36,700 nt of DNA from Pseudomonadota bacterium (GTDB lineage Bacteria > Pseudomonadota > Alphaproteobacteria > Caulobacterales > Aquidulcibacteraceae), in the NCBI GenBank assembly GCA_023410295.1, contig JAEYPY010000240.1, positions 1 to 36,700 on the forward strand, written 5' to 3'. Positions 21,928 through 30,219 of the stretch are shown piece by piece. The notes under the pieces are model-generated. The model searched no databases. It was not told the DNA's origin and was given only the letters and a program-made list of their open reading frames with translations. Position 1 is the stretch's first letter. The number at the start of each line of letters is the position of its first letter. The translations under genes and the position numbers were made by a program.

Positions 21928-24195
21928 ATGTCTCGGACCAATGCGCCAATTCTGACTGCGGTGGGCTTGACGGGAAAGGGTCTCTTTCTCGGCGTCTCAC
22001 TTTGTGCGCTTCAGGCGGCGCCGGCCGCCGCGCAGGATGTGCCGGTCGCCGAACGGTCGACCCAAGGCGTCGAAGAGATCGTCGTCACAGCACAGCGCCG
22101 CGAAGAAGAGCTGATCGATGTGCCAATCGCCATCACGGCTATCGGCGCTAACGAAATCCAGAACATCACCGCCGGCTACATGACCGATATCGGCATCAAA
22201 GCGCCGAACGTGCTGATGGATCAGAGCTCGATCTCGCCGCGTATCTCGATCCGCGGCATCACCTCGCAGAGTAACATCAACGCCGGCTTTCCTCCCGCCA
22301 TCGGCGTTTATGTGGACGAGGTCTATCAAGGCCGTGATCCGACCTTCAACACCATCCTAAACGACGTTGAGCGCGTTGAATTGCTGCGCGGTCCGCAAGG
22401 CACTCTCTACGGCAAGAACACGATCGGCGGCGCCATCAACATCATCACGCGCGACCCGACCGAAGAGTTCACCGGCCAGGCAGACGTCACGCTTGGCAGC
22501 TATGATCTTTTCCAGGCACGCGCATCGGTCGGGGGCCCGGTGCTCGGCGATGCCGTACTTGGCCGCCTCTCGCTCGTCCATCGTCAGCGCGATGGTTATC
22601 TTGAGAACACAGAGACGGGCGAGAACCTCAACGACATTGAGGCCAACGGCGCCCGCGTGGTTCTGACGTCGGCCCTCACCTCAAATCTCAGCGCTCGCTT
22701 CAGCGCCGACATCTTCGAAGAGACCGGCACGAGTGCGCTCGAAACTGGACCCGCAGTGCTCAACGGCGCCGTCCCCGCCCTGGCCGCGATCCCGGTGCAG
22801 GATCCAACCGACAACGTCGTCCAGATCGATGGCGATGAATTTGCAGAGCGGAGCCTCTGGGGCTCCTCGCTGCGGTTCGACTATGATTTGAGCGGCCTCA
22901 CGCTGACCTCGATTAGCGCTTATCGCACCTATGAATCCGACTTCGGCGATGATTCCGATGGCTTGCCGGTGGACGCATTCACCGTCGGCCGCGCGGAGAA
23001 CGGCGAGAACTTCAGCCAGGAAATTCGCCTCACCTCCGATGACAGTGGGCCCTTCAACTGGATTCTCGGCACCTACTATTATGTCGAGAATACAGAGAAC
23101 GCGCGCCGCATCCGGCTTGGACCGGACTTCCCGTTGCTGGTCGCCGGGCTGGGCGCCGGGATATTTTACCCGACCTACGATCAGGAAACCGCGAGAACCT
23201 ATTCGACGATCGAAAGCTCGAGCTGGGCCCTCTTCGGCTCTGCGACGATCGATCTTTCCGAGAACCTGCACCTTGGCGTCGGCGCTCGCTATACGGACGA
23301 GAGCAAGGACTTCACTTACGTCCAGGAGTACACCGATACATACACCGACGGCCCCGGCCCCTCCATCATCGCGGGCTTCGCCGTCTCCATCCCGCAACGC
23401 GAAGAGAGCTATGACGATGGCCGTCTGACGGGCGATGTGAGCCTGAGCTACGATATCAGCGACGACCAGATGGTGTTCGCGCGTTACAGCCGCGGCTTTA
23501 AAGCCGGCGGCTTCCAGACCGACGTCATTTCGCCGCCCTTTGATCCGAGCGCGCAGTTCGGCTTCGATCCGGAAACCGTCGACAATTACGAAGTCGGTTA
23601 CAAGTCGTACTGGTTCGACCGAAGGTTGGAACTCAACTTGGCTGCCTTTCAAATGGATTGGCAGGACAAGCAAGAACAGGTGTTCACCGGCCTTTCATTC
23701 ATCATCGACAACGCGGCCTCAGCCACGACGCGCGGCGTCGAACTCGAACTGGCCGCCCGACCCACGCCAGAACTCACCTTCGATGCGAACTTCGCATATC
23801 TCGATACCGAGTATGAAGAATTCGACGGCAGCCCCCTCGCCGTTGGCCGACCGATCCCCGGTCAACCGGAGACCTCCGGCAGCGTTGGCGTGCAGTATGT
23901 CACGCCGATCATGGCCAACATTGAGCTCTTCACGCGCGCCGATGTGATCTACCGCGACGACTCCTTCGTGAATGTCACCAACAACCTTATGAATGAGGGG
24001 CTCACGACCATTAACGCGCGCGTCGGCTTCCAAAGCGCAGACCGGCGCTATGGCATCTATGTCTGGGGCCGGAACATCACCGATGAGGTGACCGTGCGCG
24101 CCGGCCAGAACTTCCCGTTCCCGTTTGCAAACATCACCACCCGCGATCCCGGCTTCGGGGAAACTTACGGGCTGGAACTGCGCGCGGAATTCTAG
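21928..24195 (+). CDS. TonB-dependent outer-membrane receptor
   Basis: A 755-residue outer-membrane active transporter. The signal peptide spans about residues 1-35, ending Ala-Ala-Ala-Gln. A TonB-box-like EEIVVTAQRR follows, then a plug domain with RISIRGI, GVYVDEVYQGR and LLRGPQGTLYGKNTIGGAIN. The rest is a 22-strand-type barrel ending in aromatic Phe (ELRAEF), as required for barrel assembly. There is no N-terminal STN signalling domain, so it is not a classical FecA-type sensor. GGGGAGG precedes the ATG. Its position between acyl-CoA ligase and acyl-CoA dehydrogenase genes suggests import of the organic substrate rather than a siderophore. Receptors of this Caulobacter/sphingomonad type often take lipids, sterols or oligosaccharides. 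Confidence 0.93.
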   Translation: MSRTNAPILTAVGLTGKGLFLGVSLCALQAAPAAAQDVPVAERSTQGVEEIVVTAQRREEELIDVPIAITAIGANEIQNITAGYMTDIGIKAPNVLMDQSSISPRISIRGITSQSNINAGFPPAIGVYVDEVYQGRDPTFNTILNDVERVELLRGPQGTLYGKNTIGGAINIITRDPTEEFTGQADVTLGSYDLFQARASVGGPVLGDAVLGRLSLVHRQRDGYLENTETGENLNDIEANGARVVLTSALTSNLSARFSADIFEETGTSALETGPAVLNGAVPALAAIPVQDPTDNVVQIDGDEFAERSLWGSSLRFDYDLSGLTLTSISAYRTYESDFGDDSDGLPVDAFTVGRAENGENFSQEIRLTSDDSGPFNWILGTYYYVENTENARRIRLGPDFPLLVAGLGAGIFYPTYDQETARTYSTIESSSWALFGSATIDLSENLHLGVGARYTDESKDFTYVQEYTDTYTDGPGPSIIAGFAVSIPQREESYDDGRLTGDVSLSYDISDDQMVFARYSRGFKAGGFQTDVISPPFDPSAQFGFDPETVDNYEVGYKSYWFDRRLELNLAAFQMDWQDKQEQVFTGLSFIIDNAASATTRGVELELAARPTPELTFDANFAYLDTEYEEFDGSPLAVGRPIPGQPETSGSVGVQYVTPIMANIELFTRADVIYRDDSFVNVTNNLMNEGLTTINARVGFQSADRRYGIYVWGRNITDEVTVRAGQNFPFPFANITTRDPGFGETYGLELRAEF

Positions 24196-24203
24196 CTACC
24201 ATC

Positions 24204-24233
24204 GGTGGGCCGGATGTTTGTGTCCGGCCCACC
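24204..24233 (+). terminator. Strong hairpin between TonB receptor and acyl-CoA dehydrogenase genes
   Basis: GGTGGGCCGGA (24204-24214) and TCCGGCCCACC (24223-24233) form a perfect 11-bp stem with an 8-base loop, 8 bases after the receptor stop, followed by CTTTC. The U-tract is weak, so it may be a partial terminator or a 3'-end stabiliser giving more receptor transcript than downstream mRNA. It also argues that the dehydrogenase starts after it, at 24250. Confidence 0.6.
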
Positions 24234-24249
24234 CTTTCAGCGCAGAGAC

Positions 24250-25392
24250 ATGATCGACTCGCCTCACTACACGCCGGAACATGAGATCTTCCGGGCGAAT
24301 GTGCGCCGCTTTATTGAGCGTGAGTGCCTGCCCCACCGCGAAGCGTGGCAGCAAGCATGCCGCCCGCCGCATGAACTCTGGGAAAAGGCGGGCGCCGCGG
24401 GCCTGCTCTGCACCAAACAGAGTCCCGAATACGGCGGCGCCGGCGGCGATCTCTATCATTGCATGATCATCATCGAGGAGCAGACCCGAGCCTGCTTCAA
24501 CGAACTCGCCTTCTACCTGCACAGCGACATCATCGCGCCGTATATCGAACTCTACGGCACGGATGACCAGCGCCGGCGCTACTTACCGAAAATGGCGAGC
24601 GGCGAATTCACGGCAGCGATCGCCATGACCGAGCCCAGCGGCGGCTCCGATCTTCAGTCTATGCGCACGCGCGCGGTGCGCGAGGGTGACCACTACCTGC
24701 TCACCGGCTCCAAGACCTTCATCTCCAACGCGCAGACGGCCGATTTCATTCTCGTCGCCGCCAAGACGGATTCTGCGGCCGGCGCTCGCGGCGTTAGCCT
24801 GCTCATATTGGATGTCGCTGACGCCCAGGGCTTTGCGCTGGGACGCAATCTCAAGAAGATCGGCTGCAAGGTCCAGGACACATCCGAGCTCTTTTTCGAC
24901 AATGTGAAGATCCCCGCCGAGAACCTGCTCGGCGGCGTCGAGGGCCGCGGCTTCTATCAGATGATGCAGCGCCTGCCGGAAGAGCGGCTGATCATGGCGA
25001 TGTCCGCCGTCGTCAACATGGAGTCCGCTGCCGACGAAGCTATCGCCTACGCGAAGGAGCGCCACACCTTCGGTAAGCGCCTCATCGAACACCAGAGCGC
25101 GCGTTTCACGCTCGCGGAGTGTAAGACACAAAGTGTTGTCGCCCGCGCCTACCTCGAACGTTGCATCGATCTCTTCATCGAGAACCAGTTCGACGCCGAA
25201 TCCGGGGCCATGGCGAAGTGGTGGACGACGGAGAAATGCTGCGAAGTAATCGACAGCGCGCTCCAACTCTTTGGCGGTTACGGCTACATGAAGGAAACGC
25301 CAATCGCGCGCCGCTGGATGGACGCGCGTCTCGGCCGCATCGCCGGCGGGACCAACGAGATCATGAAGGATCTCATCGGGCGGGCGCTATGA
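24250..25392 (+). CDS. Acyl-CoA dehydrogenase (first of a tandem pair)
   Basis: This FAD enzyme introduces the alpha,beta double bond in an acyl-CoA. The 380-residue protein has the standard layout: N-terminal helical domain, then AMTEPSGGSDL near 128 (FAD/substrate loop), and a C-terminal helical domain with LFGGYGYMKETPIARR. Glu349 there aligns with the catalytic base of medium-chain dehydrogenases, and a GGTNEIM end motif follows. The open frame starts upstream at 24205, but that part lies in the hairpin; ATG 24250 gives the usual N-terminus. It ends in an ATGA overlap with a second dehydrogenase gene. Confidence 0.93.
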   Translation: MIDSPHYTPEHEIFRANVRRFIERECLPHREAWQQACRPPHELWEKAGAAGLLCTKQSPEYGGAGGDLYHCMIIIEEQTRACFNELAFYLHSDIIAPYIELYGTDDQRRRYLPKMASGEFTAAIAMTEPSGGSDLQSMRTRAVREGDHYLLTGSKTFISNAQTADFILVAAKTDSAAGARGVSLLILDVADAQGFALGRNLKKIGCKVQDTSELFFDNVKIPAENLLGGVEGRGFYQMMQRLPEERLIMAMSAVVNMESAADEAIAYAKERHTFGKRLIEHQSARFTLAECKTQSVVARAYLERCIDLFIENQFDAESGAMAKWWTTEKCCEVIDSALQLFGGYGYMKETPIARRWMDARLGRIAGGTNEIMKDLIGRAL

Positions 25393-26555
25393 ACGCTGCC
25401 GGCGTCGCCCCCCCGCCCGGCCGTTGGCCCGCGACATCGCTGCCGTACGGCGACGAGCATGAGATGTTGCGCGCAACGGCGCGGCGTTTCTTCGAGACTG
25501 AGTGTTTGCCGCACCGCGACGCGTGGGACGAAGCCGGCATGGCCCCGCGCGAGATCTGGCGGCGCGCCGGCGAGCTCGGCCTGCTCTGCGTACGCCTGCC
25601 GGAAGAGTACGGCGGCGCAGGCGGCGATTTCCTTCACACCATCGTCCTGATCGAAGAGCAGGTGAAGTTGGGAATCGTCGGCCCCATGCTCTCGCTGCAC
25701 AGCGATGTGGTTGCGCCCTATGTGCTGCACTACGGCACGGACGCGCAGAAAACACGCGTCCTTCCGAAGATGGCATCCGGCGAGTGGATCGGCGCTGTCG
25801 CCATGACGGAGCCAGGCGGAGGCAGCGATCTGCGGGCGATGACCACACGCGCGCGCCAGGACGGCGATCACTACGTCATATCCGGCGCTAAGACGTTCAT
25901 CTCCAATGGCGCCTGCGCCGACATTATCGTGCTCGCCGCGCAAACGGACGCGGGCATCAGCCTATTCCTGGTCGAGACGGACTTGCTACCGGGCTTTTCG
26001 CGCGGCCTTCCGCTCGACAAAGCCGGCCAATGGTCCGCCGACACCACCGAACTTTTCTTCGATGAGGTGCGCGTGCCGCAAAGCGCCCTGCTCGGGGGTG
26101 CTGAAGGCCGCGGCTTCGCCCAACTCGGCGAGCGCTTGGCCGAAGAGCGTCTATTGACGGGCATTGTCGCCGTCGCCGCGATGGAACAGGCCGTGGTCGA
26201 CACGATCGCCTATACCCGCGGGCGCGAAGCCTTCGGCCGCTCGATTCTCGATTTTCAGAACACCCGTTTCCGTCTCGCCGAATGCCGTACCGAAACCGTC
26301 GTCTGCCGCACCTTCATGGAACGCTGCGTGCGCAAATTTATCGCCGGCAAGCTCGACGCGACCGAAGCGGCGATGCTGAAATGGTACGGCACTGAACAGC
26401 AGAACAAGATCATCGACGCCTGCCTGCAATTGCACGGCGGCTACGGCTACATGCTCGAATACCCGATCGCCCGCATGTGGCTCGATGCGCGCGTCGCCAA
26501 AATCTACGGCGGCGCCAATGAGATCATGAAAGAAATTATCGGCAGGTCATTATGA
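25389..26555 (+). CDS. Acyl-CoA dehydrogenase (second of a tandem pair)
   Basis: A 388-residue paralogue of the preceding dehydrogenase, with AMTEPGGGSDLR, DTTELFFDEVRVP, HGGYGYMLEYPIAR (catalytic Glu357) and GGANEIM. The two are clearly related (for example ARRFFETECLPHRDAW versus VRRFIERECLPHREAW) but diverged throughout. They are either two homotetramers acting on different chain lengths or one mixed tetramer. Both retain a catalytic Glu, unlike the split-function ChsE1/ChsE2 steroid pair, where one subunit lacks it. The start ATG 25389 overlaps the upstream TGA. The next crotonase gene overlaps its stop by 4 bases. Confidence 0.93.
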   Translation: MNAAGVAPPPGRWPATSLPYGDEHEMLRATARRFFETECLPHRDAWDEAGMAPREIWRRAGELGLLCVRLPEEYGGAGGDFLHTIVLIEEQVKLGIVGPMLSLHSDVVAPYVLHYGTDAQKTRVLPKMASGEWIGAVAMTEPGGGSDLRAMTTRARQDGDHYVISGAKTFISNGACADIIVLAAQTDAGISLFLVETDLLPGFSRGLPLDKAGQWSADTTELFFDEVRVPQSALLGGAEGRGFAQLGERLAEERLLTGIVAVAAMEQAVVDTIAYTRGREAFGRSILDFQNTRFRLAECRTETVVCRTFMERCVRKFIAGKLDATEAAMLKWYGTEQQNKIIDACLQLHGGYGYMLEYPIARMWLDARVAKIYGGANEIMKEIIGRSL

Positions 26556-27364
26556 GCGCAGTCGTCGAGACCGAACTGGACGAGCCTCTGCTGCTTGTCA
26601 CCCGCACGGGCGGTGTGGCCTGGCTGACGCTCAACCGTCCCAACGCGGCGAATACGATCGATGCGCCGATGGCCGCCGCCTTCCGCCAGACAGTCGCTGA
26701 CCTCAACGCCGATGAAAGCGTTCGCGCGCTTGTCATTTCCGGCGCGGGCAAAATGTTCTGCGCTGGCGGCGACCTTCAGCGCTTCGCTGCAGAAGCGGGC
26801 GATGCGGCTAATTACGTCAAGCGCCTGGTCAGCGATTTTCACGCCGCTCTCAAGATGCTGGAGGATTTCAGCGCCCCGGTGATCACCGCCGTCCACGGCG
26901 CCGCCGCGGGCGCGGGCATGGGCCTGGCCCTCACCGCTGACATCGTCATTGCGGCTGAGTCGAGCCGCTTCGTCATGGCCTATACGCGCGCCGGCCTTAC
27001 GCCAGATGGCGGCACCAGTTGGATGTTGCCGCACTTGATCGGTCTTCGCCGCGCGCTTGAACTCACCCTGCTCAATCGCACTATCGAAGCGCAGGAAGCA
27101 CTGGCGCTTGGCCTCATTACCGAGATCGCCTCCGACGCTGACGTCGCGGTACGCGCCCGCGCTATCGCCGAAGAACTGGCAGCCGGTCCAACCGCTGCGT
27201 ACGTCACTTCGCGCCGCCTGCTTCGTCGCGCTCACGCCAACGATTACGCCGCGCATCTCAGCGCCGAAGCCGCGGCGATTGAGCACTCCTTCCGTACCGA
27301 AGACGGCCTGGAGGGCGTACGCGCCTTCAGCGAACGCCGCGCGCCGACGTTCCGTGGCTCCTAA
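26552..27364 (+). CDS. Enoyl-CoA hydratase/isomerase family protein, PaaG-like
   Basis: A 270-residue crotonase with oxyanion-hole segments FCAGGDL (69-75) and HGAAAGAGMGLAL (115-127). The hydratase glutamate columns hold Gly124 and Tyr144. A PDGG motif with Asp152 instead matches PaaG-type isomerases, which shift a double bond or open an epoxide/oxepin. Delta3-delta2-enoyl-CoA isomerisation is a reasonable guess. It overlaps the upstream dehydrogenase by 4 bases and is followed after 13 bases by the symporter gene. Sequence identity with the other crotonase of the island is low by eye. Confidence 0.88.
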   Translation: MSAVVETELDEPLLLVTRTGGVAWLTLNRPNAANTIDAPMAAAFRQTVADLNADESVRALVISGAGKMFCAGGDLQRFAAEAGDAANYVKRLVSDFHAALKMLEDFSAPVITAVHGAAAGAGMGLALTADIVIAAESSRFVMAYTRAGLTPDGGTSWMLPHLIGLRRALELTLLNRTIEAQEALALGLITEIASDADVAVRARAIAEELAAGPTAAYVTSRRLLRRAHANDYAAHLSAEAAAIEHSFRTEDGLEGVRAFSERRAPTFRGS

Positions 27365-27377
27365 GGCCCTGCCTCAC

Positions 27378-28763
27378 ATGACCACCTGGCGGTTCGCGAT
27401 CTACGCGCTGCCGGCCATTCCGCTCGCCTTTCTATTCGTGCCACTGACGGCCTTGTTGCCAGCGTTTTATGCGCAAGAGCTCGGTCTTAGCTTGAGCGCA
27501 GTGGGCGGATTCCTGCTCGTTTCGCGTTTGTTCGATGTCGTGATCGATCCCGTGCTCGGCCGCTGGTCCGACAACACGCGAACTGCTTTCGGCCGACGCC
27601 GTCCGTGGATGGTGCTGGGCGCGCCGATCACGATGTTTGGCGCCTGGCTCATCTTTATGCCGCCCCAAGGAGCGGACGGCTGGCATCTGCTGATCGCCAG
27701 CGCCACCATCTATCTCGGCGCCTCCATCCTTGGCCTTGCCTATTCTGCCTGGGGTGCTGAAATCGTCGAGAGCTATCACGGCCGCGCCAAGCTCGCGGGT
27801 TTCCGTGAAGGCGCGAACGTGCTCGGCATCGTCGCCGCCTCGGCCGTGCCCGCCATCACCGCCGCGTCGGGGCATGGCATCGATCGTTACACCATGGGCG
27901 TCATGGGCTGGGCCGTGATCATCATGGTGCCACTCTCAGTGATTGCCTTGTTGCGCTTCATCCCCGAACCGCAGCAACCCGCCAAACAAGCCATGCCTTG
28001 GTTCGACACCATGATCACGGTGTTCAAGAACAAGCCGTTCGCGCTGCTGTGCGCCGCCTATTTCATCATGAACATCGGCGCGACCATCACTAACACCACG
28101 CTGATCTTCTTCATCTCGCACTATCTCGGCCAACCGGAAGTAATCGGGCCAGTGCTACTGACATCCTTCGGCTCGGTGCTGATTGGCGTGCCGTTCTGGG
28201 TATGGATGAGCCGGCGCATCGGCAAGCACCGCGCCGCCGGCATTTCGCTGATGATCGGCGTTTGCCTCAGCGGCCTTCTCGCGATTCAGCTGAAACCCGG
28301 CGACGGCTGGCTGTTCGTGGGCCTCATGGGGCTGCTCGGCGCGGTCAGCGCCGCCTTCCTGACGCTGCCGATCGGCATCGTCGGCGACATCATCGACTAC
28401 GACACTCTGCGCACAGGAGAGTCGCGCGGCGGGCTATATTTCGGCGTCTGGTCGTTCTGCGCCAGCACCTCGCCAGCGCTGGCTATCGGCATGACCCTGC
28501 CGGTGCTCGAGATGTTTGGCTTCACGGCGACGGGCGAGAATACACCCCAGGCACTGCAGGCCCTGAAGTACGTCTATTGCCTTGCGCCCGTGCCGTTCTT
28601 CCTTGTGGGCGCCTACGCGTTTCTGCGCTTCCCGCTCGACGCGCGCCGCCACGGCATCATCCGCCGCCGCCTTGAAACGCGCGCGGCACGCCTCGGCCCG
28701 CTACAGCCACACGCGCCGTCCACCGATTCTATCGCACCCATGGCCAAACCGGAGGCCACATGA
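27378..28763 (+). CDS. GPH-type MFS symporter (sugar/organic solute:cation)
   Basis: An inner-membrane transporter of 461 residues with about 12 hydrophobic segments. The N-terminal half contains SRLFDVVIDPVLGRWSDN followed by GRRRPW, the signature of the glycoside-pentoside-hexuronide:cation symporter family (MelB-like). Family members import sugars or other polar organics with Na+ or H+; in alphaproteobacterial lipid/steroid clusters related members occur without a known substrate. The ATG at 27378 is chosen because the longer frame overlaps the crotonase gene. It overlaps the amidase by 4 bases (ATGA), suggesting that substrate import and amide hydrolysis are linked. Confidence 0.88.
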   Translation: MTTWRFAIYALPAIPLAFLFVPLTALLPAFYAQELGLSLSAVGGFLLVSRLFDVVIDPVLGRWSDNTRTAFGRRRPWMVLGAPITMFGAWLIFMPPQGADGWHLLIASATIYLGASILGLAYSAWGAEIVESYHGRAKLAGFREGANVLGIVAASAVPAITAASGHGIDRYTMGVMGWAVIIMVPLSVIALLRFIPEPQQPAKQAMPWFDTMITVFKNKPFALLCAAYFIMNIGATITNTTLIFFISHYLGQPEVIGPVLLTSFGSVLIGVPFWVWMSRRIGKHRAAGISLMIGVCLSGLLAIQLKPGDGWLFVGLMGLLGAVSAAFLTLPIGIVGDIIDYDTLRTGESRGGLYFGVWSFCASTSPALAIGMTLPVLEMFGFTATGENTPQALQALKYVYCLAPVPFFLVGAYAFLRFPLDARRHGIIRRRLETRAARLGPLQPHAPSTDSIAPMAKPEAT

Positions 28764-30181
28764 AGTTCGAAGATTATCGCCGTTACGACACTCTCGGCCT
28801 CGCTGAACTCGTCGCCAAGCGAGAGGTCAGCGCCGATGAGCTGCTGGATGCGGCGCTTGCCCGCGCGGCCGAGGTGAACCCTAAGATCAACGCGCTTATC
28901 CGCGATCTCGAAGGCGAAGCGCGCACCGCGATCAAGGCCGGTCTCCCGCAGGGACCGCTCTCCGGCGTCCCGTTTCCGATCAAGGACATCAGCGTGCACA
29001 TGAAAGGCGTGCCGACGGGCGCCGGCTCGCGCATTTTCAAAGATCTCGTACAAGAGCAAGACAGCGCTCTCATTGCGCTCTACCGCAAAGCCGGCCTCGT
29101 TCTCTTCGCCAAGACCAACACCCCCGAGTTCGGCCTCGCTTGCGTCACCGAACCCGTCGCCAACGGCATCACGCGCAATCCATGGAACCTCGATCATACC
29201 AGCGGCGGGTCTTCCGGCGGCGCGGCTGCTTCGGTTGCTGCAGGCATCGTGCCCGCCGCTCACGGCAGCGATGGCGGCGGCTCGATCCGCATTCCGTCCT
29301 CATGCTGCGGACTTTTCGGCCTCAAACCGTCGCGCGGTCGCGTATCGATGGCGCCCGCTGGTGAAGGCTGGGGCGGGCTCAGCATCCAGCATGCGCTCAC
29401 CCGGTCCGTGCGCGATAGCGCCGCCCTGCTCGATGTCGCCTGCATCCCCCAACCCGGCGATCCCTATTGGCTCGATCCACCGCAATCGCCGTTCCTCGAA
29501 GAAGTCGGCAAGCCGCCGGGCAAGCTGCGCGTGGCGTTCACGCCCTCCACTCTAATCTGGGGCGAAACCGAACCGGCGCCGGCGCAAGCCGTGCGGGATG
29601 CGGCCTCTCTATGCGAGTCGCTCGGCCATCGAGTCGAGGAAGCGAAGCCTCAAGTGGATTTCCAGGCCATGGCCGTGCACGCCAACACGCTGGTCACATG
29701 CTCAGTGGCGTCAACGCTAAAGCGCGAGGGCGAACGTCGCGGCGCACCCGTACGGCGTGAAGAAGTGGAGCATCTGACTTGGTCGATCGCCGAGAACGCC
29801 GCCACCGTCGACGGCGTCACCGCCGCCATCGCACTGCAGAGCCTCCACGCTCTCAGCCGCCAACTCGCAGCGTTCTTTGAGCAGTATGACGTGCTGATCT
29901 TGCCAACGCTGGCGAAAAATCCGGTCAAGCACCATGAGATTCATACCGACGCTTCAGATCTCACTGATTACGCCGAGCGGCTCTATAGCTTCATCCCCAA
30001 CACCCAGCCCTTCAATGTTGGCGGGCAGCCGGCGATGAGCGTGCCGCTTTCGTGGTCGGACGACGGTCTGCCGATCGGCGTCCAATTCGTCACCAAAGCG
30101 GGTGGGGAAGCCCTGCTATTCCGCCTCGCCGGTCAACTCGAACAAGCTCAACCCTGGTTTGATCGGGTTGCGCCACTCTGA
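28760..30181 (+). CDS. Amidase-signature family hydrolase
   Basis: A 473-residue member of the Ser-cisSer-Lys amidase family (fatty-acid amide hydrolase, GatA, bacterial amidases). The triad is visible: Lys75 in PFPIKDI, cis-Ser151 in SGGSSGG, nucleophile Ser175 in DGGGSIRIPS, with the usual 24-residue spacing between the two serines. There is no signal peptide or membrane anchor, so it is cytoplasmic. It would hydrolyse a carboxamide to acid and amine. GatA is unlikely because no gatC/gatB is nearby and the gene ends a catabolic operon behind the symporter. The actual amide is unknown. The stop is 38 bases from the convergent ABC gene. Confidence 0.93.
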   Translation: MKFEDYRRYDTLGLAELVAKREVSADELLDAALARAAEVNPKINALIRDLEGEARTAIKAGLPQGPLSGVPFPIKDISVHMKGVPTGAGSRIFKDLVQEQDSALIALYRKAGLVLFAKTNTPEFGLACVTEPVANGITRNPWNLDHTSGGSSGGAAASVAAGIVPAAHGSDGGGSIRIPSSCCGLFGLKPSRGRVSMAPAGEGWGGLSIQHALTRSVRDSAALLDVACIPQPGDPYWLDPPQSPFLEEVGKPPGKLRVAFTPSTLIWGETEPAPAQAVRDAASLCESLGHRVEEAKPQVDFQAMAVHANTLVTCSVASTLKREGERRGAPVRREEVEHLTWSIAENAATVDGVTAAIALQSLHALSRQLAAFFEQYDVLILPTLAKNPVKHHEIHTDASDLTDYAERLYSFIPNTQPFNVGGQPAMSVPLSWSDDGLPIGVQFVTKAGGEALLFRLAGQLEQAQPWFDRVAPL

Positions 30182-30219
30182 CGACGTCGCTCACGGCAAG
30201 CAGTCACTCGTCGGCGCGA

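Noticed and set aside
22681..23673. 330-codon open frame antisense to the TonB receptor gene
   Set aside because: It lies wholly inside a clear receptor gene; long antisense frames are expected in GC-rich coding DNA and the product matches nothing recognisable.
24205..24249. Upstream start for the first acyl-CoA dehydrogenase
   Set aside because: The extension lies in the 11-bp hairpin and adds residues not seen in the family.
7984..30181. Steroid or bile-acid degradation as the definite role of the island
   Set aside because: The MaoC pair, SCP-x thiolase and tandem dehydrogenases resemble steroid side-chain modules, but no ring-degradation genes (kstD, kshA, hsaC type) are present. The kinase/phospho-lyase pair has no place in that pathway. 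It is kept only as an alternative.
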